Assembly (NCBI RefSeq): GCF_000513115.1
Contig: NZ_BAUU01000039.1
Span: 1 to 33,362, forward strand
Reading direction: 5' to 3'
Origin: Halalkalibacter hemicellulosilyticusJCM 9152
GTDB taxonomy: Bacteria > Bacillota > Bacilli > Bacillales > Bacillaceae_D
DNA: 33,362 nucleotides
Shown here one piece after another: positions 1 to 7,787 of the stretch. A model generated the notes under the pieces. The model had not been told where the DNA came from. It worked only from the letters and a program-made list of their open reading frames with translations, and ran no database searches. Each line of letters begins with the position of its first letter. Position 1 is the first letter of the stretch. The translations under genes were made by a program, and so were the position numbers.

Positions 1-17
1 TTTTGGGGTTCACTTCA
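1..17. mobile_element. Probable terminus of an IS3-family element (rest lies outside window)
   Basis: Read on the minus strand, the first 17 bases give TGAAGTGAACCCCAAAA. This has the TGAA.TG..CCCC look of IS3/IS150-type terminal inverted repeats and is similar, not identical, to the end at 33273. It joins directly to the interspersed repeat that follows. Only the tip is present, so the family is inferred from the motif and from the parallel junction at the other end of the window. Confidence 0.45.
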
Positions 18-140
18 AAGCACGAGGAGGCTCACCAGCTTCCCGCGGAAAGCGAAGTATAATTCAGGAGCGGTGCATGTGCTCCACTCTAGATTTGTTC
101 AGTATCTCACTTATGAAAATACTTTTGTCCCAGTCTCTTA
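14..140 (+). repeat. Interspersed intergenic repeat, copy A
   Basis: This ~125 bp non-coding repeat occurs three times in the window: here, at 23249-23392 (divergent and shorter) and inverted at 33152-33276. Copies A and C differ at about nine positions by eye. The unit has a GC-rich end containing CTTCCCGCGGAAAGCGAAG, a central GGAGCGGTG...GTGCTCC inverted repeat, and a terminal block ACTTTTGTCCCAGTCTCT. No ORF is preserved across the copies. Confidence 0.85.
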
Positions 141-261
141 CTTGAAAATAAGATTATAATATTATAAGCAGCTTCACATAAGGAGGGTGTAAGTGAATCA
201 GAGGAAAGTGTTGGATTCGCGCGTTATGCCTTTTGAACGAAACGATCAATTAGTGTAATGC

Positions 262-555
262 TTATTCCGTCATACTCACTCCACCATCCTCACTAATTTC
301 AACAGTAGAATAGCTATTGAATGGTTCATTCGATATGATAGTGTGTTCTAGCGGCTCTTTTAGGCTTTGCATGTACTCTTCATACGTTTTTCGATCTTTA
401 ATGATGTGATAGTAATACACCTTTGTTCCGTTAATCGTGTCAATTTCTTTAAATTGGATATTGTTTGGGAATTGCTTATGAAACCATAGGCTGGCTTCAT
501 TATGATTGTGGAAATCTGGCATCTCCTCATACAATTCCAATAAATTCAGTTCCAT
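262..555 (-). CDS. Small hypothetical protein
   Basis: This encodes a 97-residue acidic soluble protein with no signal peptide or membrane segment, and I do not recognise a family. The ATG at 555 is chosen because AGGAG sits 8 nt upstream. A GTG three codons earlier overlaps that ribosome site and cannot use it. The gene stands alone, divergent from the antiporter gene. The clear ribosome site and the aromatic-rich middle (VYYYHIIKDRKTYEEYM) argue for a real gene of unknown function. Confidence 0.65.
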   Translation of the reverse strand: MELNLLELYEEMPDFHNHNEASLWFHKQFPNNIQFKEIDTINGTKVYYYHIIKDRKTYEEYMQSLKEPLEHTIISNEPFNSYSTVEISEDGGVSMTE

Positions 556-689
556 TTTCTCCACTCCTTTTTCATAGGGACAAACTCTCTCTTTTTCAAC
601 GACCTATCTGATTCTAGCTCCACATTCATTTTACTATAGAAATTCATTCATTGTCCTTATGTACTACTAGTATATTCAAATTTCGATCT

Positions 690-718
690 TTGTATGTGTG
701 TGTATGTCTTTGTATAAT
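690..718 (+). promoter_or_regulatory. Sigma-A-type promoter for the antiporter gene
   Basis: TTGTAT (690-695), a 17 bp spacer and a perfect TATAAT (713-718) lie 59 bp upstream of the antiporter start. The -35 box matches consensus at four of six positions. Confidence 0.5.
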
Positions 719-777
719 TTATATTTTTGCTCACATGATAAAAAGGTTAAATGATGTCTAAAGAATAGGTGAGCAGA

Positions 778-2187
778 ATGGAATCAAGCTGGTTTGCGAT
801 TGTTCCTTTTTTATTTGTGATTCCCATTGCGATTTATACGAAACAAGTTCTCCCAGGTTTATTCGTTGGTCTCTTAGTAGGGTCTTATTTAATCGAACCG
901 ACCTTATTAGGTGGAGTTCAAGCAATGTTTATTTATGTTGTTCAAGCGTTAATTGATCCAAATAATATTAAAATTATAGTCTTTCTATATTCGTTTTCTG
1001 GATTAGTTGGTATGGTAAAAGTGACTGGTGGGATTAGAGGGTTTGTAGAGAAGGCTGCTGAACGAATTCATACGAGAAAGCAAGCGTTAGTTTTGACGTA
1101 TGTGTCCACAATTGGGACCTTTAGTGCTCCAACGTTTCGCTTTGTTACAATCGCACCGATAATGAGGGCTTTGTTGAAAAGGGTGAAAATGACGACTGCT
1201 GAATTAGGATTTATTATTGAAACGACAGCAACCCCTGTTATTGTCCTCATTCCTGTTGCGACGGCATTTGTCGGATATATGGTTTCCGTTATTCAAATGG
1301 CAACAGAGAATGAAGGGCTTGAAATCGATTCTTACTCTCTCTTTATTCAAAGTATACCTTTTAATTTTTTTTCTATTGTCATGATCGGTTTAGGAATTTA
1401 TTTAAGCTTCTTTCATCATGCAAAGAAAAAGTCAACAGCTCCGTTGGAAATAGCAGAGCAGGAAGAGGATGACGATTGGCATGAATGTCATCCAGTCGTT
1501 TCAACGGAATTACCGATTAAACCATGGAACTTAGTTGTTCCACTTGTTTTAGTAATTATTTTGACATTATTTTTGACATGGTGGGACGGGTATGAGCGTG
1601 GAGTAGGTCCACTCGAAGCGTTTATTCGAGCAAATGTTCTCGATGCAATGGTCGTTGCGTTATTATTGACGACGATGGTCACGATGCTTTTTTATCTACT
1701 ACAGAAATTCAAATTATCTGATTTAATTGAAAGCTTTGTGTTTGGTGGAAATGAATTAATGAGTGTCATTATTCTCCTTTCCGTCGTTTGGGGTTTGTCA
1801 TCTGTCACAGATGATTTAGGTTTTTCTAGCTTTGTTACAGCGCATACTAGCTGGATTCCACCGCTTTTTATTGCTCCTTTGGTCTTCCTGTTCGGTGCTG
1901 CCGTTTCGTATTTTATTGGTTCTGCATGGGGAACGTGGGGAATTCTCATGCCGCTCGGAATGGCTCTTGCAATAGCTGGTGACGTTGCATTCCCACTTGT
2001 TGTAGGTGCGGTTTTTGCAAGTGGAGCATTCGGAGCATTTGCTTCCCCATTAAGTGATGATACGAACACAATTGCCAAAATATTAGGATTAACGGTTATT
2101 GACTATGCGAAATATAAATTAAAACCTGCATTAATAGCCGCTGCAATAACGGCTTTATTGTATACAGTTGTGACATTTGTTGTATAG
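778..2187 (+). CDS. Na+/H+ antiporter family protein (NhaC-type)
   Basis: This is a 469-residue polytopic inner-membrane protein of the Na+/H+ antiporter family (PF03553, NhaC-like), expected to exchange cytoplasmic Na+ or a metabolite for H+. About a dozen hydrophobic segments are visible. The typical motifs are present: SFSGLVGMVKVTGG near residue 80, SAWGTWGILMPLG near 385 and ASPLSDDTNTIA near 425. The ATG at 778 is preferred because AGGTGA lies 5 nt upstream; the GTG at 769 is part of that ribosome site. The gene is monocistronic. An antiporter suits an alkali- or salt-tolerant host, but the exact substrate cannot be read from sequence. Confidence 0.88.
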   Translation: MESSWFAIVPFLFVIPIAIYTKQVLPGLFVGLLVGSYLIEPTLLGGVQAMFIYVVQALIDPNNIKIIVFLYSFSGLVGMVKVTGGIRGFVEKAAERIHTRKQALVLTYVSTIGTFSAPTFRFVTIAPIMRALLKRVKMTTAELGFIIETTATPVIVLIPVATAFVGYMVSVIQMATENEGLEIDSYSLFIQSIPFNFFSIVMIGLGIYLSFFHHAKKKSTAPLEIAEQEEDDDWHECHPVVSTELPIKPWNLVVPLVLVIILTLFLTWWDGYERGVGPLEAFIRANVLDAMVVALLLTTMVTMLFYLLQKFKLSDLIESFVFGGNELMSVIILLSVVWGLSSVTDDLGFSSFVTAHTSWIPPLFIAPLVFLFGAAVSYFIGSAWGTWGILMPLGMALAIAGDVAFPLVVGAVFASGAFGAFASPLSDDTNTIAKILGLTVIDYAKYKLKPALIAAAITALLYTVVTFVV

Positions 2188-2393
2188 GCACTTTCCTTCA
2201 AACTATGTATGTTGATGACTAATTTGAGATGGATCCTTTTATGGATTTTTATGTTAATATTGTTAGTGAATGATACAATCTAGTGTATGCTCTTAAAGAT
2301 TCAAGAGTTCTATGGTAATCAATCATGCTGTTGCTTGCTATGATTATAGGTTTAGTCACTTTATTGGCTATAGATTAATTGAGAGGTGTACGA

Positions 2394-3458
2394 TTGAGAA
2401 TGAAAAAGGTTCTTATTATAGGATCTTCTGGTATATTAGGAAAACTTGTTTGTGCCGAGGTACTTAGCATAATGAAGAGCGAGGCACAATTAATTGTAGC
2501 TGATTATCACATAGAAAGAGGAAAACAATTAGCTCAATCGTTAGGCAATCAAACCGATTTTTGTTATGTTGATTTAACGAATCGAGCTAGTATTGAAACG
2601 GCTATTCATTATGTAGATGTAGTTATCGTCGCATTAAAGCAAGAAGAACCAACTGTACAGAAACTTTGTATAGAGAAGCAGGTACATTGCATCGATGTGA
2701 ATCCTTTTTCATCGTTTAGCAAACAAGTAGAATTGTTCCATAATCAAGCTCTTGAAAAGGAAGTTAGTTCTGTTATTATGTCTGGATTTTACCCTGGGTT
2801 ATCTGCGTTACTCGTGAAAAAAGCAGTGGAACATTTTGATGAAGTAATCAATGTGGATGTGGCATTGCTACAAAATACAAATGCTAAAGCCGGAATAACG
2901 GGTATGGTGGATATGCTTCGAATTATTTCAAAACCTGTAACAAAAGACGGACAGCTAACGTATCCTGGATTTACAAAACATAAGAAGCTTCCTTTTGGTC
3001 GTCAACAGACGTTAAAGACTGTTAGAGAGATTCATCATGATGAAAAGGAATATGTAGCTAGAAAATTGGGTGTAACATCCATGCATTATTGGACTGGATG
3101 GAATAGTAATCGTTTTAATCATATTCTTTCGGTCTTGAAAAATACAGGTTTATTAAAGCTAATCGTTACAATGGAAAATCCGAAACGGCTGACACGTTTT
3201 GTAAATCATAATGAGTCAAAGGGAGAAGAGGCCTTTTTAACAGTTGAAGTGACTGGTAGGATATTAGGAGAACAAAAAAAGAAGGCGTGGGTATTATCAA
3301 CGCCTTCTGATTATCAATTAACAGCAATGGTTACAGCTGCACTTGTTAAAGCAGTTGGCAGCCATCATGCAGGAGTTGTTTTCCCATTTGAACTAACGGA
3401 CGTTGATATGGTGTTAACGCTCATAGACTCTCCAAAGATAAGCTTATTAGAATGGTAG
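2394..3458 (+). CDS. Saccharopine dehydrogenase-like NAD(P)-binding protein
   Basis: This encodes about 354 residues with an N-terminal Rossmann fold (VLIIGSSGILGKLVCAEVL, a GxxGxxG nucleotide-binding loop) and the layout of saccharopine dehydrogenase/homospermidine synthase-like oxidoreductases. The reaction is unknown; such proteins often act on amino-acid-derived or lipid substrates. GAGAGGTG (2381-2388) favours the TTG at 2394 over the ATG at 2400, a difference of two codons. The gene precedes the leuA T-box promoter and has no clear terminator of its own, so some read-through into the leader is possible. Confidence 0.75.
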   Translation: MRMKKVLIIGSSGILGKLVCAEVLSIMKSEAQLIVADYHIERGKQLAQSLGNQTDFCYVDLTNRASIETAIHYVDVVIVALKQEEPTVQKLCIEKQVHCIDVNPFSSFSKQVELFHNQALEKEVSSVIMSGFYPGLSALLVKKAVEHFDEVINVDVALLQNTNAKAGITGMVDMLRIISKPVTKDGQLTYPGFTKHKKLPFGRQQTLKTVREIHHDEKEYVARKLGVTSMHYWTGWNSNRFNHILSVLKNTGLLKLIVTMENPKRLTRFVNHNESKGEEAFLTVEVTGRILGEQKKKAWVLSTPSDYQLTAMVTAALVKAVGSHHAGVVFPFELTDVDMVLTLIDSPKISLLEW

Positions 3459-3483
3459 AATTAAAAAGATTCTGTAAACCCCC

Positions 3484-3513
3484 TTGACAGATAAAACGAT
3501 AAAGCGATAAAAT
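3484..3513 (+). promoter_or_regulatory. leuA promoter
   Basis: A perfect TTGACA (3484-3489) is followed after 18 bp by TAAAAT (3508-3513), or after 16 bp by GATAAA. It lies immediately upstream of the T-box leader. Confidence 0.65.
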
Positions 3514-3544
3514 GAGTAAAATTAAAAATTTCAAAAAGTTCTAA

Positions 3545-3770
3545 AAACGCGAGGATTGGGAGTATTAAGGAGCCCCTGTTGTGTAGAGAGCTGTCGGTCG
3601 GTGAAAGGCAGTCAACAGAATCCCCAACTTACCCAGGAGTGGTGAGGCTGATAAGGCCTTAACGGATGACATCCGTAATCAGTTGTTGAGTGGATTTGCT
3701 TATGCAAATCAAGAAGAGTGGTACCACGTAGGTTCAGCCTATCGTCTCTTAAGGAGATGATAGGCTTTTT
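3545..3770 (+). promoter_or_regulatory. T-box leader controlling leuA
   Basis: This is a T-box riboswitch that senses uncharged tRNA and permits leuA transcription by antitermination. Visible parts are: the AGTA of the specifier region (3561-3564); the stem I helix CTGTTG/CAACAG capped by the AGAGAG and GGTCGGTG elements; the stem II piece ACGGAT-gac-ATCCGT (3662-3676); stem III GATTTGC-TTAT-GCAAATC (3693-3710); and the T-box AGAGTGGTACCACG (3715-3728) next to the terminator. The downstream gene implies tRNA-Leu. The specifier triplet is uncertain by eye: CUU at 3628-3630 fits leucine, whereas UCC directly after GAA (3621-3623) is the alternative. Confidence 0.92.
3736..3770 (+). terminator. 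T-box leader terminator
   Basis: A 13 bp stem, AGCCTATCGTCTC paired with GAGATGATAGGCT (one G-U pair), has a 5 nt loop and ends in TTTTT. It is the conditional terminator competing with the T-box antiterminator. Confidence 0.92.
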
Positions 3771-3804
3771 GTTTTGCTTTATTTTGAAGGAGAGGATGTT
3801 TGTC

Positions 3805-5472
3805 ATGGAAAGTTATCGAAAGTATACACGAACGTATTTTATGCCCCCTGAAAAGTGTACAAATTGGATGGAGAAGGAATATGTAACGAAAGCACCTCAA
3901 TGGTGTAGTGTTGATCTTCGTGATGGGAATCAGGCATTAATCGTCCCAATGAACTTAGAGGAAAAGCTTGAATATTTTCAAACGCTTGTTGATTTAGGCT
4001 TTAAAGAAATTGAAGTCGGTTTTCCTGCTGCATCTGAAACAGAGTTTACTTTTTTGCGAACACTTATTGAACAAGATTTGATTCCAGAAGATGTAACCAT
4101 TCAAGTGCTGACACAAGCACGTGAGCATATCATACGTAAGACATTTGAATCGTTAAAAGGAACACAGAAGGCAGTCGTTCATTTATATAATTCAACATCA
4201 GTAGCTCAACGTGAGCAAGTATTCCGTAAGTCAAAAGAGGAAATTATTAATATTGCAGTTAAAGGAGCAGAACTCTTAAAGCAGTGTGCTGATGAGACAG
4301 AGGGAGATTTTATTTTTCAATATTCTCCTGAAAGTTTTACAGGGACAGAAATTGATTTTGCGCTGGAGATTTGTAATCGAGTGTTAGATGTTTGGAAGCC
4401 AACTACAGACAATAAGGTGATCATCAATCTTCCAGCAACCGTATCACTTTCGATGCCACATGTATATGCGAGTCAAATTGAATACATGAGTAATCACCTG
4501 AAATATCGTCATAATGTCATTGTCTCGATTCACCCGCATAATGATCGGGGTACAGGTGTAGCTGATGCAGAGCTAGGAATGCTTGCTGGAGCAGATCGTG
4601 TTGAAGGTACTTTATTTGGTAATGGTGAGCGTACTGGGAACGTTGATATTGTCACTCTTGCTCTTAATTTATTCTCACATGGTGTTGATCCAGAGTTAAA
4701 CTTAGACAATCTTCCTCGTGTTATTGAAGTTTATGAGCGCATGACGAAAATGAAGGTACATGAACGTCATCCATACGGTGGGGAGCTTGTGTTCACGGCG
4801 TTCTCAGGCTCGCATCAGGATGCTATTGCAAAAGGAATGAAGTGGCGTGAATCACATGAAGGTGATCATTGGACTGTACCGTATTTATTAATTGATCCAG
4901 CTGATATTGGCCGAGAATATGAAGGTGATATAATTCGGATTAATAGTCAGTCAGGAAAAGGCGGTATCGCCTACGTGTTGAAGCAAACGTACGGATTAGA
5001 TTTACCGCTACAAATGCGCGAAAGCTTCGGTTATCGAGTGAAAAACGTATCGGATCATCAAAACAAAGAGCTGAGCACCGAAGAAATTTATGGGATTTTC
5101 AAAGAAGAATACATTAATGTTGAAAAGCCAGTTGAGTTTCTTCATTATGCGTTAGGCGATCACGGCTCATCATCTGTTAAAGTGAAGGTTAAGGTAGATG
5201 GGGAAGAGGTAGAATTAACTGGCATTGGTAATGGAACGCTAGATGCGATTAGTCAAATGCTTCAAGAAAAGCTACAAGTTCCATATTCAAATCTTGCTTA
5301 TTCTGAGCATGCCTTAGAAGCGGGATCACAGTCTCAGGCCGTATCATATGTCGGAATTACAGCTGGAAATGGTGATGTCTTTTGGGGCTGTGGAATAGAC
5401 GCTGATATTATGACTTCATCAATTAGAGCATTATTCAGCGCAGTTAATAAACTCGTAATAGCGAGCCGGTAA
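3805..5472 (+). CDS. leuA: 2-isopropylmalate synthase (long, type-2 form)
   Basis: LeuA condenses acetyl-CoA with 2-oxoisovalerate, the first committed step of leucine synthesis, in the cytoplasm. The 555-residue product is the longer type-2 form. An N-terminal HMGL-like TIM barrel carries CSVDLRDGNQAL near residue 35 and the metal-binding HPHNDRGTG near 245, followed by LFGNGERTGN. The C-terminal ~130 residues form the LeuA regulatory domain (VELTGIGNGTLDAIS). The ATG at 3805 follows AAGGAGAGG; the alternative ATG at 3796 is only 3 nt from the core ribosome site. Longer readings starting near 3718 would translate the T-box terminator and are rejected. No other leu or ilv genes are nearby. 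Confidence 0.95.
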   Translation: MESYRKYTRTYFMPPEKCTNWMEKEYVTKAPQWCSVDLRDGNQALIVPMNLEEKLEYFQTLVDLGFKEIEVGFPAASETEFTFLRTLIEQDLIPEDVTIQVLTQAREHIIRKTFESLKGTQKAVVHLYNSTSVAQREQVFRKSKEEIINIAVKGAELLKQCADETEGDFIFQYSPESFTGTEIDFALEICNRVLDVWKPTTDNKVIINLPATVSLSMPHVYASQIEYMSNHLKYRHNVIVSIHPHNDRGTGVADAELGMLAGADRVEGTLFGNGERTGNVDIVTLALNLFSHGVDPELNLDNLPRVIEVYERMTKMKVHERHPYGGELVFTAFSGSHQDAIAKGMKWRESHEGDHWTVPYLLIDPADIGREYEGDIIRINSQSGKGGIAYVLKQTYGLDLPLQMRESFGYRVKNVSDHQNKELSTEEIYGIFKEEYINVEKPVEFLHYALGDHGSSSVKVKVKVDGEEVELTGIGNGTLDAISQMLQEKLQVPYSNLAYSEHALEAGSQSQAVSYVGITAGNGDVFWGCGIDADIMTSSIRALFSAVNKLVIASR

Positions 5473-5484
5473 AAGGCAAGGAAG

Positions 5485-5516
5485 AGCGATACTTATTGTA
5501 GGTATCGCTTTTCTTT
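5485..5516 (+). terminator. Rho-independent terminator after leuA
   Basis: AGCGATAC (5485-5492) pairs with GTATCGCT (5502-5509) and is followed by TTTTCTTT. Confidence 0.88.
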
Positions 5517-5614
5517 AAAAGATAAGAATGTATAAAACTCAAGGAAGAAATGGGGGACACGGCAAAGAGGGTGTTGGCCAATTCACAGGAGAGCATTGGC
5601 TTTGATCGTTACAT

Positions 5615-5706
5615 GTGATTCTGAAAGTGGGGTTCTTTCAGAATCACTGCAAACCGTTGTAATGGCTCCGCACAATGCCATTATGAAAAGACGCTGTCGC
5701 GTTTTT
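5615..5706 (+). other. Cluster of three hairpins in an intergenic region
   Basis: Three inverted repeats follow one another. The first is a perfect 12 bp stem GTGATTCTGAAA/TTTCAGAATCAC (5615-5647), the second TAATGGC/GCCATTA (5660-5683), and the third AAAA(G)ACGC/GCGTTTTT (5686-5706), which resembles a weak terminator. No ORF covers them. They lie between the leuA terminator and the pentapeptide gene and could be a leader or a small RNA. Confidence 0.5.
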
Positions 5707-5752
5707 CTTAAACTATATTATAAGCAATTGCTTAATTTATGGAGGTGAATAG

Positions 5753-6406
5753 ATGGCTAAAAAAGTGAAAATCGATCAACCGAAATTACATATGAGCTTA
5801 AGAGAAACGACTATTCACGAACTATATGACGACGATGAACATGAATTAATACAAGCGCAAATAGAAGGAGAAACGATTGAAGATTTTTCCTTAAGTAAAG
5901 CAATTATGTCTAAAGTGTTCTTTAAAAATATCACCATTCACAAAGCGAATCTTCCAGCAGTTGATTTGACAGATGTCGTATTTGAAAATTGTAACTTAGC
6001 AAATGCCAGCTTACGAGAAGGGTTGATTCATCGAGTTGTGTTTAAGGATTGTAAATTAACGGGGATTGATTTTTCGGGGGCTCACATTGGTCATGTGACT
6101 TTTGAAGAGTGCATCATCGATCTCAGTCAATTTACTGAAGCAACTTTAAAACAAGTACATTTTGAAAAATCATCGTTAAAAGGGGCGAATTTTTACGGTT
6201 GTCAGTTTAAAAACATCAACTATGCTAAAAGTGATTTAACAGATGTTGATTTTATCGAGACAAGCTTAAAAAGTGTGAATTTAAGTACCTCGACCTTCGA
6301 GCAGCTTCATGTAAGCTTTGATGCGTTACGAGGGTGTACTGTATCAAAGGAGCAAGCAGTGGGGTTTGCAAAATTACTCGGGCTGGAGATTGTTGATCAC
6401 ACGTGA
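5753..6406 (+). CDS. Pentapeptide-repeat protein
   Basis: The 217-residue protein consists mostly of pentapeptide repeats of the A(D/N)LxX type (such as ANLPAVDLTDVVFENCNLANASL in consecutive fives, residues ~65-185), which fold as a right-handed quadrilateral beta-helix. The C-terminus (VSKEQAVGFAKLLGLEI) matches the closing helix common in this group. Length and layout resemble Qnr-like DNA-mimic proteins, but nothing in the sequence proves gyrase protection. GGAGG lies 6 nt upstream of the ATG. It has no partner gene and no signal peptide, so it is likely cytoplasmic. Confidence 0.88.
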   Translation: MAKKVKIDQPKLHMSLRETTIHELYDDDEHELIQAQIEGETIEDFSLSKAIMSKVFFKNITIHKANLPAVDLTDVVFENCNLANASLREGLIHRVVFKDCKLTGIDFSGAHIGHVTFEECIIDLSQFTEATLKQVHFEKSSLKGANFYGCQFKNINYAKSDLTDVDFIETSLKSVNLSTSTFEQLHVSFDALRGCTVSKEQAVGFAKLLGLEIVDHT

Positions 6407-6531
6407 ATTTAATTTTAGAGCCAGTTAAAGGTCAGAAAAGTATGGAATGCTGACAAAGAGCGTGCTTCTTCTACTTTTTAAGAGAGATAGGTATTTTTGA
6501 ATAAGAACGTAAAGAATTATTCTTATTAAGG

Positions 6532-6562
6532 GAGCTGAAGTTCAATTAGAAGAACTCAGCTC
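6532..6562 (-). terminator. Hairpin downstream of small peptide gene 1
   Basis: On the minus strand GAGCTGAGTTC pairs with GAACTTCAGCTC. It sits 38 nt past the stop codon, in the same relative place as the better terminator of the second peptide gene. The following T-tract is poor. A second hairpin (AATAAGAA/TTCTTATT, 6500-6527) lies just beyond. Confidence 0.5.
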
Positions 6563-6599
6563 AACATGTACAGTGAATTTATTAGAATTATTTTATTCT

Positions 6600-6674
6600 C
6601 TATGAAACAAATAAGCTAATCGTGAGCAGGATGACTGTAAAGATTCCTGGGTTTTTTAAGCTTTTCTTATTCAT
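6600..6674 (-). CDS. 24-residue hydrophobic peptide, copy 1
   Basis: This small ORF encodes a 24-residue peptide with a basic N-terminus (NKKS) and a 17-residue hydrophobic core LKNPGIFTVILLTISLF, predicted to form one membrane-spanning helix. AGGAGGG lies 8 nt upstream of the ATG. Coding is supported by a paralogue 360 bp away: in the shared core the codons differ only at synonymous third positions (TTT/TTC, CTG/CTT, AGC/AGT). I do not recognise the family. Candidates are a membrane regulator of a larger complex, a signal or toxic peptide, or a leader peptide. Confidence 0.78.
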   Translation of the reverse strand: MNKKSLKNPGIFTVILLTISLFVS

Positions 6675-6716
6675 TATACATTCCCTCCTGAATGTGTCGT
6701 ACATTTGATTACTTAT

Positions 6717-6744
6717 ATCCTAGCAAAAAAATATGAGACTGTAA
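6717..6744 (-). promoter_or_regulatory. Promoter of small peptide gene 1
   Basis: On the minus strand TTACAG (6744-6739), 16 bp, TAGGAT (6722-6717). The same geometry is conserved at the second copy, which supports it. Confidence 0.6.
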
Positions 6745-6883
6745 GAGATTGCGTCAGGTAATATAACAAGCTTTTTATGTGGCAAATCTCGAGATTTACT
6801 TCATATAGCTATTGATGATATGATTATGGAGAATAAAAATAGAAATTGCTAAACAGTACCTCTAATGATGCTGATTGTTTTGT

Positions 6884-6924
6884 TAATAAAAGAAGCCAGT
6901 TTCCATTTGAGGAACACTGGCTTC
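6884..6924 (-). terminator. Terminator of small peptide gene 2
   Basis: On the minus strand GAAGCCAGTGTTCC pairs with GGAAACTGGCTTC (one bulge), followed by TTTTATT. It lies 35 nt past the stop of copy 2 and separates the two units. Confidence 0.8.
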
Positions 6925-6959
6925 AACTTATACATATGTGTGATGTTATAGTAAACCAT

Positions 6960-7034
6960 TTATGATGTAAATAAACTAATCGTGAGAAGGATGACTGTGA
7001 AGATTCCTGGGTTTTTTAAGCCATTCTTTTTCAT
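6960..7034 (-). CDS. 24-residue hydrophobic peptide, copy 2
   Basis: This is the paralogue of the peptide at 6600-6674, with the same length and the same core LKNPGIFTVILLTISLF. It differs only in the N-terminal residues (KKNG instead of NKKS) and the penultimate residue (T instead of V). AGGAGGG sits 8 nt upstream of the ATG. It has its own promoter (7077-7104) and terminator (6884-6924), so it is an independent gene. Constraint acts on the peptide rather than on DNA structure alone, because core differences are synonymous. Function is unknown. Confidence 0.8.
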   Translation of the reverse strand: MKKNGLKNPGIFTVILLTISLFTS

Positions 7035-7076
7035 TAAATGTTCCCTCCTGAATGTGTCGCTCATTTAATTACTTAC

Positions 7077-7104
7077 ATCTTATCAAGGATCGCGAGGACT
7101 GTAA
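7077..7104 (-). promoter_or_regulatory. Promoter of small peptide gene 2
   Basis: On the minus strand TTACAG (7104-7099), 16 bp, TAAGAT (7082-7077). The block further upstream (TTACCTRACGCA) is also shared with copy 1 and could be a regulator site. Confidence 0.62.
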
Positions 7105-7215
7105 GGAGATGCGTTAGGTAATATGACAGCCTTTTTGTTTGTTTTTACTAAAAGAGTAGAACTAGACTATGTATCGTTTCCCTAATTAGGAAATGAATAA
7201 GAGGGGGGTATTAAA

Positions 7216-7662
7216 TTGGCAGTAACGATTACGTATGAAGCGATTGATCGACCATTAACAGATAAAGAATTAAATCAAGTAGATGTGTTACACAAAACGG
7301 TCTTTGGTCCGTCTCACTCAATTATTGATAAAATGACAGACAAGCCACGAATAATTGTTCATCTTGCTCTCCATCAAAGTAAACCAGTTGGTTATAAAAT
7401 AGGCTATGAGCTGGACAATAAGACCTTTTACAGCTGGTTAGGCGGTGTGGACCCAATCTATCGAAAGCGTGGAATAGCGGCAAAGCTAATGGAAAAGCAA
7501 CACACTACATTGAAAGAGTTGGGCTATGAAAAAGTACAGACAAAAACGATGAACAGATGGCGACAAATGCTTTTGTTAAATATTAAAATGGGTTTCGATG
7601 TGATCCGAACCTATACGGACGATAAGGGTAGGCACAAAATTGTGTTGGAGAAGACGTTGTAA
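7216..7662 (+). CDS. GNAT-family N-acetyltransferase
   Basis: This is a 148-residue single-domain GNAT enzyme that transfers an acetyl group from acetyl-CoA to an unknown amine. The acetyl-CoA-binding motif A is VDPIYRKRGIAAKLM (residues ~79-93), preceded by the usual beta-4 strand (FYSWLGG). The start is a TTG at 7216, supported by GAGGGGGG 6 nt upstream and by the lack of an in-frame ATG nearby. The gene diverges from the small peptide genes and precedes the SdpR/SdpI-like pair, which has its own promoter. The substrate is not predictable. Confidence 0.85.
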   Translation: MAVTITYEAIDRPLTDKELNQVDVLHKTVFGPSHSIIDKMTDKPRIIVHLALHQSKPVGYKIGYELDNKTFYSWLGGVDPIYRKRGIAAKLMEKQHTTLKELGYEKVQTKTMNRWRQMLLLNIKMGFDVIRTYTDDKGRHKIVLEKTL

Positions 7663-7701
7663 GTAGAATGAGTTCAAAGCAAGTAAATCGCTAAGATTGG
7701 A

Positions 7702-7763
7702 TTGACAAATCGAGTCTTAGTGATTATAATTTAATTAATTAAGAAATTACTTAATTAATTAAA
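7702..7763 (+). promoter_or_regulatory. Consensus promoter with overlapping palindromic operator (sdpRI-like)
   Basis: TTGACA (7702-7707), 17 bp, TATAAT (7725-7730) is a perfect sigma-A promoter. Beginning at the last base of the -10 box lies a perfect inverted repeat, TTTAATTAATTAAG (7730-7743) and CTTAATTAATTAAA (7750-7763), with a 6 bp spacer across the expected transcription start. This is a natural place for autorepression by the ArsR-type protein encoded next. Confidence 0.82.
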
Positions 7764-7787
7764 TATCCGTAAGGAGGTTTGCATGAA

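Larger units (their letters stand above)
6532..7135. repeat. Tandem duplication of a ~360 bp small-peptide gene unit
   Basis: The stretch 6532-6780 and the stretch 6892-7135 align over hairpin, peptide gene, ribosome site, 5' leader and promoter. Identity is highest in the coding core and around AATGTGTCG/CCCTCCTGAATG. The spacer 6781-6891 shows no gene. The two units point the same way (minus strand). Confidence 0.85.

Noticed and set aside
3718-3804. N-terminal extension of leuA beginning inside the T-box
   Set aside because: The extension translates the terminator hairpin and T-tract; the ribosome site AAGGAGAGG lies downstream of it.
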